Positions 37,932-45,864 of a DNA stretch of 64,000 nt are shown here, piece after piece. Within the stretch, counting starts at the first letter, position 1. Each line of letters begins with the position of its first letter. A program made the position numbers and the translations under genes. The notes under the pieces were generated by a model, which saw only the letters and a program-made list of their open reading frames with translations, did no database searches and was not told where the DNA came from. The stretch spans positions 1 to 64,000 of the forward strand of contig JALEOU010000044.1 in the NCBI GenBank assembly GCA_022766945.1. Reading direction: 5' to 3'. The stretch is from Fusicatenibacter sp. GTDB taxonomy: Bacteria; Bacillota; Clostridia; Lachnospirales; Lachnospiraceae.

Positions 37932-38496
37932 CAGGCATCACCTCACTTTTTTCTTTTCCCTCATAAAAATTCCAGGCTGCCTGATAATTTTCAAAAGGAA
38001 TTCCCTCGTGTTCTGCCTGCACCGACTCTTCATAGCAGATCACTTTCCGCGTGTCCTGCGAGCTGTTTTTCATCCCTTCACCGTCATAATGAATACCGGA
38101 AAACAAAGGCGTTGTTGCTTCCCCGGACGACAGCGGAGTTAGATAATAGAAAAATCCATCCTGACCATCCACCCAGTGCTCCAGATCCACATCTGTGAGT
38201 GTAAATCCCTCTCCTGCGTCACTGCCCTCAAACACAACTGCCATTCGGACATAACAAATTACCCCGGTCTGGTTCCTTACAGAAGCAGATTTTAAGATAT
38301 CAGATGGTTTTTCCGGATCCAACGGATCAGGAGTTGGAAATTCTTCTTCGATCTCTGTTGTAATGCAGCCCACAGTAAAACGGTTCTGCAGTTTCTCGGA
38401 ATCCGTGAAAAAAGCACCTGTCATATTCACAGTGAACAAAGCTGACATGAGCATCAGTCCGGCTGCTGCAATCAAGGCTTTTCCTGCCTTTTTCAA
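37921..38496 (-). CDS. SipW-type signal peptide protein (TasA-like)
   Basis: A 191-aa secreted protein. The signal is MKKAGKALIAAAGLMLMSAL, then MTGAFFTDSEKLQNRFTVG, the classical SipW-cognate pattern (AFFTD...NxFTVG). The rest is a beta-rich domain with CYVRMAVVFEG and FFYYLTPL. The spacing to its neighbours is very tight, so it belongs to one operon with the other two TasA-like genes. Confidence 0.75.
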   Translation of the reverse strand: MKKAGKALIAAAGLMLMSALFTVNMTGAFFTDSEKLQNRFTVGCITTEIEEEFPTPDPLDPEKPSDILKSASVRNQTGVICYVRMAVVFEGSDAGEGFTLTDVDLEHWVDGQDGFFYYLTPLSSGEATTPLFSGIHYDGEGMKNSSQDTRKVICYEESVQAEHEGIPFENYQAAWNFYEGKEKSEVMPDET

Positions 38497-38510
38497 TCTC
38501 TGTACTCCTT

Positions 38511-39224
38511 TCAGTCAATTCCTGCAGTTACTGCTCCTTCTAATCCTTCGTTCTGCATGTAGTATTTTTCCCACGCTGAAATGGCCTGATCACGAACGCT
38601 TCCGGTTCCATCAGAAGTGTTCACTGTCTGAATTGCATAAGAACGTACCGGTATCTCCAACTGTACTTCATCCATCTGCCCTTCCACGATGTTCGCAAAT
38701 CGTACACTGGTAAAGAGCGGTTTTGTGGATTCTCCCGGACTTAATATGGAATCATAATTATACACATAAACCATATAATCTCCTGTCTTTTTCTGATACA
38801 TCAGATTCCAGCCATCCATCTGATCCTGGGCCGACAGCTGAACGCCCTCCAGAGAAAAAAGCTCCGTTTCTGCTGCAGCACCATTGTTCTCTCTTGTTCC
38901 ATCCTCTGCAGCAGTCACAACATTTGCCATGGGAATTGAGACATCCATATAAACAAATGCGTCATTTTTCCCCACGTTAGTCAGCAGAGGGTTTTTGGGA
39001 ATTTCCTGTCCGGGCACGATATCCGGTGTTTTTCCTTCTTCATCCGGTTGATAATCCGGTTCTGTCTCTTCTATATCCACTTTTCCAACCACAAATTTAT
39101 TCTGCACTTCCTCGTGATCAGTAAGATAAGCAAGTGTTCCTCCTGAAATTCCGATGGCACATGCCGCCACGAGTGCTGCTGCTATCACCAGGTTCTCTTT
39201 TTTGCTATTCCAAAATTTTCTCAT
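38511..39224 (-). CDS. SipW-type signal peptide protein (TasA-like), operon head
   Basis: A 237-aa secreted protein. The signal segment is followed by GGTLAYLTDHEEVQNKFVVG, then a low-complexity acidic stretch (VDIEETEPDYQPDEEG) and a beta-rich domain with AFVYMDVSIP and YMVYVYNYDSIL. It is the first gene of the surface operon, with AAAGGAG before its ATG. Its relatives form extracellular fibres in Bacillus. Fibre formation here is inferred. Confidence 0.75.
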   Translation of the reverse strand: MRKFWNSKKENLVIAAALVAACAIGISGGTLAYLTDHEEVQNKFVVGKVDIEETEPDYQPDEEGKTPDIVPGQEIPKNPLLTNVGKNDAFVYMDVSIPMANVVTAAEDGTRENNGAAAETELFSLEGVQLSAQDQMDGWNLMYQKKTGDYMVYVYNYDSILSPGESTKPLFTSVRFANIVEGQMDEVQLEIPVRSYAIQTVNTSDGTGSVRDQAISAWEKYYMQNEGLEGAVTAGID

Positions 39225-39379
39225 AGTTATGTTCTCCTTTTGTACTCTTTCACTGTTTTATTCTAAATGCCTGTTCGTTCTCCCGTAAACAGGGTCAAAC
39301 AAATGATTCTTATGGGAAGCAAAAGAACACAAAAATAAGAGGATCTCTCTCATTCCTCCGTACCATCAGCATAAATATG

Positions 39380-39480
39380 ACATTTCCACCAGTATGTCCT
39401 GCACGACATACTTTCAATCATCCTGGAAATCAGCCGGAGAATACCGGCTCATGGGAAATTACCCTTAGGGTAAAAATGAT
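39380..39480 (-). ncRNA. Candidate structured leader upstream of the surface operon
   Basis: The ~370-base gap 39225-39595 holds no gene. It contains three consecutive inverted repeats: AGTATGTC/GACATACT (39390-39411), AGCCGG/CCGGCT (39433-39450) and TTACCC/GGGTAA (about 39462-39476). The first is enclosed by ATTTCCA/TGGAAAT, making a two-level stem. On the minus strand this would lie in the 5' leader of the TasA-like operon. I do not recognise a known riboswitch. Confidence 0.4.
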
Positions 39481-39498
39481 TCTGTAAAAAGTAATTAA

Positions 39499-39518
39499 AG
39501 CCTACCACAGGCAGGCTC
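39499..39518 (-). terminator. Terminator after the cobalamin amidohydrolase gene
   Basis: AGCCTACC / GGCAGGCT hairpin (one G-U pair), followed on the minus strand by TTAATTACTTTTT. It ends the cobT-cobC operon. Confidence 0.65.
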
Positions 39519-39595
39519 TAATTTCAAGATCCATTTTATAAATTTTTTCTAAATTCAAAACCAGATGCTGCTGTTTCCCTGGAAAAAACCGGTTT

Positions 39596-40495
39596 TCAAT
39601 AAACCGCTTTTTGTTCCTGCAGCGGATAATCCCTTTGAAACAGGTTTCTGATTCGCTCTTCCCCTGCTTTCAGCTGCTCATCCAGATCCGGGCATTCTCC
39701 AAGAATACGGTGAAACTGTGTATACTCATCCACAATTCCTTGCCCGTGCAGCACACGATACGCTCCCGCATCACTGCCAAGCGCCATCAAAACTCCTTTT
39801 TCATATCCGCAATGCAGGCTTTCCTCCTGGGTCTCCATGATTTTGTAAAGGACTTCATCCTCATACCGTTTGCTGCCAATCAGATTTGTTACCGTTACTA
39901 CAGTGGGAACCCACACAGCTTTATGTTCAGCCATGCAGCTCAGACTCTCTTCGTTCTGATAATTGCCGTGTTCGATGGAATCCGCCCCTGCTTCCACAGC
40001 ATCTATTACCGCCTGGGGTCCGTTAACATGAACCATCACATGGAATCCCTCTTCATGGGCAATCTTCACCATAGAAAAGACTTCTTTCCGTTCCAAAGCC
40101 TTACCTGTCACTGTTCCGTGATCATTGAAATCAAGAATTCCAGAGGTCATAATCTTAACAAAATCTCCCCTGTTCTGTCTTACCCCACGTACCAGATCTG
40201 CATACTCTTTGATCGTCTCAAATTCCTTCCCGACAATCTGTCCATAGTGTCCTTTTTTGTGTATTGCATAAACCGGTGTACGGTACGTGATTCCATATTC
40301 ACCTGCAATACTTCTTGCCAGCACTCCTGCGCCATATCGGTCTCCGCCATCTCTTACAAAGGATACACCTTTTTCCTGATATTGCTTCAGATGCTGACGA
40401 ATCAGCTTTTCATCCGGACAATCACAATGCGCCTGCGCTGCTTTTTTATAATCAACGCCATCCATAAAAATGTGTGCATGACATTCTCCAAACAT
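39596..40495 (-). CDS. Metal-dependent amidohydrolase in the cobalamin operon
   Basis: A 299-aa amidohydrolase-superfamily protein with a full set of probable metal ligands: His6 and His8 (CHAHIF), Lys114 (DFVKIMTSG), His156 (VMVHVNG), His176 (SIEHGNY) and Asp242 (LGSDAGAY). This is the imidazolonepropionase/prolidase-like subgroup. The substrate cannot be read from the sequence. Its ATG shares a base with the cobC stop (TGATG), with ATGAGG as ribosome site, so it is coupled to the lower-ligand genes. A role in corrinoid or base salvage is inference. It is not CbiZ, which is a different family. Confidence 0.75.
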   Translation of the reverse strand: MFGECHAHIFMDGVDYKKAAQAHCDCPDEKLIRQHLKQYQEKGVSFVRDGGDRYGAGVLARSIAGEYGITYRTPVYAIHKKGHYGQIVGKEFETIKEYADLVRGVRQNRGDFVKIMTSGILDFNDHGTVTGKALERKEVFSMVKIAHEEGFHVMVHVNGPQAVIDAVEAGADSIEHGNYQNEESLSCMAEHKAVWVPTVVTVTNLIGSKRYEDEVLYKIMETQEESLHCGYEKGVLMALGSDAGAYRVLHGQGIVDEYTQFHRILGECPDLDEQLKAGEERIRNLFQRDYPLQEQKAVY

Positions 40496-41094
40496 CACAA
40501 ACGCCTCATTTCCGATTCTACAACAGCTTCCCTGCGTCCCATCTTCCAGTTTTGTTCGGACAGACAGATATGATAACCGCGTCCGTTATCCACATGCCAG
40601 TCATAATATTCTCTCTTTGGCACTCCATAAGCTTCCATGATACTCATGATAGTTCCGCCGTGAACAATCAGTGCCACGTTTTTATAATGGCGGCGAATAC
40701 AGGTATCCACCACTTTATCAAAACCTCGGATGCACCGATTTTTAAATTCCTGCAGGCTTTCTCCGCCCGGAAATGCAAGCGTGGCCATCGAGTCCACCCA
40801 ATCCTGATACTTTTGGTTGTCCTGAAGTTCCTGATAATTTTTATTCTCAAATTCTCCGAAATTACATTCTGCAAGTTCCGGAATCTGTATTTTTTTCGCA
40901 TAAGGATACAACAACTCCGCCGTCTCAATGCAGCGCAGCATCGGACTTACAAAAAGCAGTTCCACCGTATCCGTCTCCATCTCTTTTAATTCACTGATTC
41001 CTTCTTCGCAAAGCGGCTCATCCGTCACACCAATATAACGTCCCTGCAGATTGCCATGTGTTTTTCCATGACGAATCATTGCCATTCTGATCAT
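40495..41094 (-). CDS. cobC: Alpha-ribazole phosphatase CobC
   Basis: A 199-aa histidine phosphatase with the phospho-acceptor motif AMIRHGKTHGN, a second arginine in SPMLRCIETAE, and the catalytic HGGTIMSIM. It removes the 5'-phosphate of alpha-ribazole phosphate or adenosylcobalamin phosphate. The ATG at 41094 lies 2 bases past the stop of the CobU-like gene, with AGGTGG as ribosome site. A longer in-frame start is not needed. Confidence 0.88.
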   Translation of the reverse strand: MIRMAMIRHGKTHGNLQGRYIGVTDEPLCEEGISELKEMETDTVELLFVSPMLRCIETAELLYPYAKKIQIPELAECNFGEFENKNYQELQDNQKYQDWVDSMATLAFPGGESLQEFKNRCIRGFDKVVDTCIRRHYKNVALIVHGGTIMSIMEAYGVPKREYYDWHVDNGRGYHICLSEQNWKMGRREAVVESEMRRL

Positions 41095-41096
41095 TA

Positions 41097-41483
41097 TTAC
41101 TTTCCACCTTTCAGAACCATTCCAATACCGCATACCACACGGTGAACCTCATCCGCTTTAGTAGCCAGAAGAGTACAGGTACGTCCTGTTGTCTCTCTCC
41201 ATCTTCTGTCAAACGCATCCACAGGCACGACACCATAGCCTTGTTCATTTGTCACAATACAGATCTCTGGATTTTTCAAAAGCAACTCCTCCGCCTTTTG
41301 GACCGGATTCTGTTCTTTCTTCATCCATCTGCGGATCACTTCCTGAAACTGAAAAACGCCTCTGCAGTTCTCCAGCTCCTTCTCAGTACAGACAGCACCG
41401 TCCACCCATCCATCCATAATCCGGAAAGTTTCTTTCGCATAGGCAACTTTTCCCTGGAAAGCTCCTCCGATGACTAAATTCAT
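41097..41483 (-). CDS. Short second CobU-like protein
   Basis: A 128-aa protein resembling the two ends of CobU (adenosylcobinamide kinase/guanylyltransferase). The N-terminal NLVIGGAFQGKVAYAKE is a degenerate P-loop in which Val replaces the Ser/Thr after GK. The C-terminal CIVTNEQGYGVVPVDAFDRR and ADEVHRVVCGIGMVLK match the classical CobU end. The middle with the HRxxR guanylylation histidine is absent. It starts ATGA-coupled to the cobS stop; the longer frame to 41660 is a cobS shadow. It is probably not an active kinase and may be regulatory or a partner subunit. Confidence 0.75.
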   Translation of the reverse strand: MNLVIGGAFQGKVAYAKETFRIMDGWVDGAVCTEKELENCRGVFQFQEVIRRWMKKEQNPVQKAEELLLKNPEICIVTNEQGYGVVPVDAFDRRWRETTGRTCTLLATKADEVHRVVCGIGMVLKGGK

Positions 41484-42256
41484 AACCAACACTCCATTCC
41501 CAGATGAGCCAATACCAGGACAATCAACTGCAGCAGCTCGCACAGAGACAGAAAGTATCCCGCCAGATCTCCGGTAATGCCTCCAAAATATTTTTTGCTT
41601 TTGTAATAATAAAATCCAAAGACCCCTAAGGAAGTCATAAGAGTAAGAATTCCATACCATCCGGAAAGAATTATCGCTGCTGAAGTTACAATAACAAGGG
41701 TAAGCACAAGCACTGCTGCTGTACGTTTTTTTTCAGCATTGTTTGAAAAAGCTGCCGCTGTCCCTTTTGGATTTGCATTCGGAAAGAAAAGCAAAGACAA
41801 TCCGCTCAAAGCTCTTGAGACCGCAAAACCCATAGAATAGGCAGGAAATATTTCCGAACACAATTCCGATGCTGCTCCTGCATAAAGTAAAAAATAAGAA
41901 CACCCCATAATCACAGCAAAAGCTCCTGCATGCGGGTCTTTCAGTATCTCGAGGCGACGTTCTTTCTCTCTCCAGGAGCTTAGGGCATCCATCGTATCCA
42001 GATAGCCATCCAGATGAATTCCACCCGTGATCAGCACAGGCAGAAATGTAAGAATCGCACAGAAAAAAACAGGCCCCGCGTTAAGAATGCCAAGTATCTT
42101 AAAAGCCGCTGCTTCAAGCACCCCAATGACCAGACCGATCCACGGAAAAAAGCATAACGCATATTTCATATTTTCTTTTGCCCAGTCTGCTTTCGGCATC
42201 GGTATTTTTGAATACATAGCAAAAGCCACTTTACAGTTATTCCACAATTTTTTCAT
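41480..42256 (-). CDS. cobS: Cobalamin synthase CobS
   Basis: A 258-aa polytopic membrane enzyme joining alpha-ribazole (phosphate) to adenosylcobinamide-GDP. Typical motifs are PMPKADW, GGIHLDGYLDTMDALSS with the Asp-rich active site, EILKDPHAGAFAVI and a C-terminal GGITGDLAGY. It overlaps cobU by 20 bases. Confidence 0.95.
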   Translation of the reverse strand: MKKLWNNCKVAFAMYSKIPMPKADWAKENMKYALCFFPWIGLVIGVLEAAAFKILGILNAGPVFFCAILTFLPVLITGGIHLDGYLDTMDALSSWREKERRLEILKDPHAGAFAVIMGCSYFLLYAGAASELCSEIFPAYSMGFAVSRALSGLSLLFFPNANPKGTAAAFSNNAEKKRTAAVLVLTLVIVTSAAIILSGWYGILTLMTSLGVFGFYYYKSKKYFGGITGDLAGYFLSLCELLQLIVLVLAHLGMECWL

Positions 42257-42773
42257 TCGTTTTTATCTCCAGCGGGATACCATAAACGACTTCCGTCACA
42301 CGGTCTGCCCATGAGGCAATTCTGACATTAATGCTCCCCAGAATCTCCTGGTATTCCCTTGTCTCCTTGTCATAAGTATATCCGTCCGAAAAAATTTCAT
42401 TTGTCACAATCACCAGATTTTCCGAAAGGTCCATCAGTCTGGAAATCCCGCAAAGGATTGTTTCGGCCGCACGTTTTGGTCCCGCACCGGAAGGTTCAAA
42501 GATTTCATTTGCAGTCAGATTGGACATACACTCCAAAAGCACATTGGCTTTTGGAGGAATCTGTACCTTTTCCAGGTTTGTGTAACATTCCACGGTTTCA
42601 AAACTCTTTTTGCTCCGCATCGCCCGGTGCCGGTCAATCCTCGCAAAACTCTCCTGATCATAAGGATGCATCGTCGCAATATAAATTCTTCTCCCCTCAC
42701 CAAACCGCAGAATCTGTTCTTCTGCAAAAGAAGACTTTCCGCTTCCGCTCCCTCCTGTCACAAGATGCATCAT
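42237..42773 (-). CDS. cobU: Adenosylcobinamide kinase/guanylyltransferase CobU
   Basis: A 178-aa enzyme with an intact P-loop, LVTGGSGSGKSSFAEE, and the guanylylated histidine region ARIDRHRAMRSKKSFETVE. The later segment is IVTNEIFSDG. It phosphorylates adenosylcobinamide and transfers GMP. It lies directly after cobT and overlaps cobS. Confidence 0.94.
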   Translation of the reverse strand: MMHLVTGGSGSGKSSFAEEQILRFGEGRRIYIATMHPYDQESFARIDRHRAMRSKKSFETVECYTNLEKVQIPPKANVLLECMSNLTANEIFEPSGAGPKRAAETILCGISRLMDLSENLVIVTNEIFSDGYTYDKETREYQEILGSINVRIASWADRVTEVVYGIPLEIKTNEKIVE

Positions 42774-42797
42774 ACAACAACACTCACCCCGGCTTTC

Positions 42798-43847
42798 TTA
42801 AGTCAGCGGCACATAGGCGTCCATGTTGTTTCCCTCAAAGGTTGTCATTCCTTCGTAAACAGCATTTGCCATATCCAGAATCGGAAACAGCATGACCGCA
42901 CCTGTACCTTCACCAAGACACATGTCACAGTTCAGCGCAGGCTCTTTATGCAAAGCTTCCAGAAGCATGCGAACTGCGGGTTCCTTTGACACATGAGATG
43001 CTATGATATATCCTTCCGTCTCCGGCGCAATACGGACAGCCACAAGTGCTGCCACGCAGGAAATAAAACCATCCATCACTACGGGAACGTGGTGTGCTGC
43101 GCCTGCAAGAAAGGTTCCGGCCATACCCGCGATATCAAATCCGCCAACCTTAGAAAGGACATCAATCGCATCTGTAGAATCCGGCTGATTCACTTCAATC
43201 GCCTTTTCGATTGCTGCAATTTTCCTTATAAGGCCTTCACTGGAAAGTCCGGCTCCCCGTCCGGTTACCTCCGCAGCAGATTTTCCCAGAAGCACAGAGG
43301 CAATTGCACTGCTGGTAGTTGTATTGCCGATTCCCATCTCTCCGGTTGCAAGTATGGTGTATCCTTCTCGGATACGCTCCTCCGCCACAGCAATCCCGGT
43401 TTCCAGTGCCTGAATAGCTTCCTGCCTTGTCATCGCAGGTCCTTTTGTCATATTTTTTGTTCCGTAGGCAATCTTATAATTGGGCAGTATGGTCTCATCA
43501 GCAATGCCAATATCGATTGGAAAAATATCCGCTTTCGCTTCTTTGCACAGAATACTGGCAGTCGCTCTTGTCTGCAGAAAATTTTCCGACACTATCTTTG
43601 TAACATCCTTGCCGCTCTGTGTGACACCCTCTTCCACTACACCGTTATCTGCGCAGAAGACGAGGAGTGCCTTTTTCTCAAGATTAATCTTTTCTTTCCC
43701 GGTAATTCCTGCAATCTGAACCAGCACATCCTCCAGCTTTCCAAGACTGTGCAGTGGTTTTGCAATATTATCCCAATGCCTTTTTGCCAGAGCGATCGCA
43801 TTCTCATCCGGCTGTACGATCGCCTCTTTTGTCTCTTCCAATGTCAT
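42798..43847 (-). CDS. cobT: Nicotinate-nucleotide-DMB phosphoribosyltransferase CobT
   Basis: A 349-aa enzyme activating the lower-ligand base to alpha-ribazole phosphate. It shows KPLHSLGKLED, FCADNGVVEEGVTQSG, GEMGIGNTTTSSA and the C-terminal LGEGTGAVMLFPILDMA with the catalytic glutamate. It begins 28 bases after the cell-wall hydrolase stop, with no promoter seen between, so it is probably read through from that gene. Confidence 0.95.
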   Translation of the reverse strand: MTLEETKEAIVQPDENAIALAKRHWDNIAKPLHSLGKLEDVLVQIAGITGKEKINLEKKALLVFCADNGVVEEGVTQSGKDVTKIVSENFLQTRATASILCKEAKADIFPIDIGIADETILPNYKIAYGTKNMTKGPAMTRQEAIQALETGIAVAEERIREGYTILATGEMGIGNTTTSSAIASVLLGKSAAEVTGRGAGLSSEGLIRKIAAIEKAIEVNQPDSTDAIDVLSKVGGFDIAGMAGTFLAGAAHHVPVVMDGFISCVAALVAVRIAPETEGYIIASHVSKEPAVRMLLEALHKEPALNCDMCLGEGTGAVMLFPILDMANAVYEGMTTFEGNNMDAYVPLT

Positions 43848-43875
43848 TTGATTTTTCCGCCTTTCCCTGTTGACT

Positions 43876-45585
43876 TTAAGACTTTTTCACCCATTTCACA
43901 AAAAAAACATGAGAGCTTGACTTTTCCTCTCCGTTTACTGTCCAGCGATAGGTATAGGTGTATGTAATACATTTTTCAGGATCCAAATCCTGTTTTTCGA
44001 ACGCTTCCGGAGTCATAAAATAAAGGTAATCAAAGTCTTCCCTTTCATCTCCGAAATTATCAATGACGCGATTCGTTCCTTCTGTCAGATACTGCGTCAT
44101 AATTTGATCAGACTCCTCAACGGCATCGTATGCTCCGCATTTGGAAAACTTTGTGGTCTCTCCCTCATTGATCTCCTCCAGAAGTTTCGTCAGAACACCG
44201 CTTCTTGCCGGTTCAAACTGCTGCTTTTTATAGATTACAGTGCGAAGGGAGCATTGGTCCGCATCCATTCGATTACGGATTACCATTGCTACCGCCGTCA
44301 TACCCGTTTTTTTCTGATCATTTGCCTCCGCATAACAGATTGCTGTCATTAAGTCTCTGTCATCCACCCTGGGATCTGTATAATACTGATGTTCCAGAAT
44401 ATAATAGGTGCCGTTTACAGGATCTTTCGCTTTCACATAAGTATCTGAACTGTAGATACATTCTCCGTTACTGTCAAAGCTGTAGTATATCTCCGTTCCG
44501 TTTTCATCCGGCTGCTTCACATAACTGTCTTTTCGCAGCACCCCGTCACCGTCCGTGTAATAAAACCCTTCTGTTGGTTTTTCATCCGTTGGTTTTCGTT
44601 CCGTATCAAACCACTGTTCTTTTACCAGTATTCCTGTTTCACCAAAGTAATACTCTTCTCCCTGAATATCATTCCATCCGATTGCAATGCATCCGTCACG
44701 GTCAGCATAATAGTTCTCCCCATCACAGGTAAAAAACTGATCCCGGTACATTCCGCCCCAGCTGCGGAAATAGTACTTTTTTCCGTCCAGTTCCAGCCAG
44801 CCTGTCTGCATCACTCCCTGATCATCTGCATAATAGGTGCAGCCATCATATTCAAAAAAAGTACTCTGATACATTCCGCCCCAGCTGCGGAAATAATACC
44901 AATTTCCATCCAGTTCCAGCCAGTCTGTCTGCATCACTCCCTGACCATCTGCATAATAGGTACAGTTATCATATTCAAAAAATGTGCTTCGATAAGCACC
45001 ACCCCAGTTCTGAAAATAATACCAGTTGCCATCCCGTTTCACCCATCCGGTCTGCATCACTCCATCACTGTTCACATAGTACAGCTCATGATCGTACTCA
45101 AAAAGAGTGTCCCGGTACATTCCGCCCCAGCTGCGAAAATAATACCAGTTTCCATCGATTCTCTTCCATCCGACAGCCATAACACACTGATCATCCGCGT
45201 AATAGGTACTGCCGTCATATTCAAAAAATGTATTCTGATAGGCGCCGCCCCAACTTCGGAAATAATACCAGTTTCCATCAATCTTTTTCCATCCGGTGCA
45301 CATGACGCCATCACTGTCCAGGTAATACCAGCACCCATCATATTGAAGCCAGCCAGTCACACGTTTTCCGTTTTTATAATAATACCAATTGCCGTTTTCC
45401 TTTTTCCAGCCATTTGTCGTTGTCAAAAGCGTCTCGGCCTTATCCCCGGTCTCCACTATACCTGCGTCACTGCTGATTCCGTTCTGATCTGTCATTCCCG
45501 AAGCGACCAAAGTTTCCGGCGTCTGAAAAAACATTGCTGCTGCAAGTGTCATGACCAACACAGCTTCTACTCGTTTTCTGCTCAT
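43876..45585 (-). CDS. Secreted cell-wall hydrolase with wall-binding repeats
   Basis: A 569-aa protein with a signal peptide (about 5-30), two shorter wall-binding units near 58-100, and five 41-residue units at 103-307 (GNWYYFRSWGG...FFEYD...YYAD...VMQTGW). A few diverged units follow to about 385. The C-terminal region (about 400-569) resembles SleB-type hydrolases (YTDPRVDDRDLMTAICYAEA, MVIRNRMDA), with the catalytic Glu probably in CYAEAND. SleB relatives are lytic transglycosylases. It has its own promoter and stands in front of cobT on the same strand. Confidence 0.82.
   Translation of the reverse strand: MSRKRVEAVLVMTLAAAMFFQTPETLVASGMTDQNGISSDAGIVETGDKAETLLTTTNGWKKENGNWYYYKNGKRVTGWLQYDGCWYYLDSDGVMCTGWKKIDGNWYYFRSWGGAYQNTFFEYDGSTYYADDQCVMAVGWKRIDGNWYYFRSWGGMYRDTLFEYDHELYYVNSDGVMQTGWVKRDGNWYYFQNWGGAYRSTFFEYDNCTYYADGQGVMQTDWLELDGNWYYFRSWGGMYQSTFFEYDGCTYYADDQGVMQTGWLELDGKKYYFRSWGGMYRDQFFTCDGENYYADRDGCIAIGWNDIQGEEYYFGETGILVKEQWFDTERKPTDEKPTEGFYYTDGDGVLRKDSYVKQPDENGTEIYYSFDSNGECIYSSDTYVKAKDPVNGTYYILEHQYYTDPRVDDRDLMTAICYAEANDQKKTGMTAVAMVIRNRMDADQCSLRTVIYKKQQFEPARSGVLTKLLEEINEGETTKFSKCGAYDAVEESDQIMTQYLTEGTNRVIDNFGDEREDFDYLYFMTPEAFEKQDLDPEKCITYTYTYRWTVNGEEKSSSHVFFVKWVKKS
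44665..45279 (-). repeat. Five tandem 123-bp coding repeats
   Basis: Five in-frame 41-codon units of the cell-wall-binding domain, residues 103-143, 144-184, 185-225, 226-266 and 267-307. Units 3 and 4 are the most alike. Repeated CAGCTGCGGAAATAGTAC-like blocks are visible at DNA level, so copy number may vary between strains. Confidence 0.85.
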
Positions 45586-45621
45586 CCCAGATCTCCTTAT
45601 GTAATCATCTTGCTAGAAGTA

Positions 45622-45651
45622 AGAATACCATACTCCCCTGGTAAAAGTCAA
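45622..45651 (-). promoter_or_regulatory. Promoter of the cell-wall hydrolase (and cobT operon)
   Basis: TTGACT (complement 45646-45651), an 18-bp spacer and TATTCT (complement 45622-45627), immediately after the thrC terminator and 37 bases before the hydrolase ATG. Confidence 0.6.
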
Positions 45652-45652
45652 A

Positions 45653-45681
45653 CAGGCAAAGCACTTTCCGTGCCTTGCCTG
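45653..45681 (-). terminator. Terminator between thrC and the cell-wall hydrolase
   Basis: CAGGCAAAGCAC / GTGCCTTGCCTG hairpin with one mismatch, followed on the minus strand by TTTGACTTTT. The T-rich tail doubles as the -35 of the next promoter. Confidence 0.65.
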
Positions 45682-45694
45682 CCTAGATTTGCTG

Positions 45695-45834
45695 CTGTTC
45701 AGACAGAAACGAACGCTTTGCAGAAAATAGGTCTTGATGCAGACGCGCTCTCGCTGCGTTTTTCAATAGTCTGCTTACGAGATGCTATAGATGCTATTTT
45801 TGCCCTGCTGTTTCGTCTGAACTCAGAACAGTAA
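45695..45834 (+). repeat. Miniature inverted-repeat element, copy A
   Basis: A non-coding element bounded by CTGTTCAGA and TCAGAACAGTAA. It shares, in order, GCAGAAAATAG, GCAGACG, CGCTGCGTTTTTCA, CTGCTTACGAGAT, CTATTTTTGC and GCTGTTTC with copy B (51557-51753, opposite orientation), but lacks about 60 internal bases found there. It lies between the hydrolase promoter and thrC. Confidence 0.7.
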
Positions 45835-45864
45835 TCTGGATTTTATTCTTTTCCTGATTCCGTA

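Noticed and set aside
41484-41660. Long N-terminal extension of the CobU-like protein
   Set aside because: It is the cobS gene in another frame; the coupled ATG at 41483 begins the P-loop region.
44665-45279. Evenly spaced repeats that could suggest a CRISPR array
   Set aside because: The units are 123 bp, in frame, and encode wall-binding modules; there are no short repeats with unique spacers.
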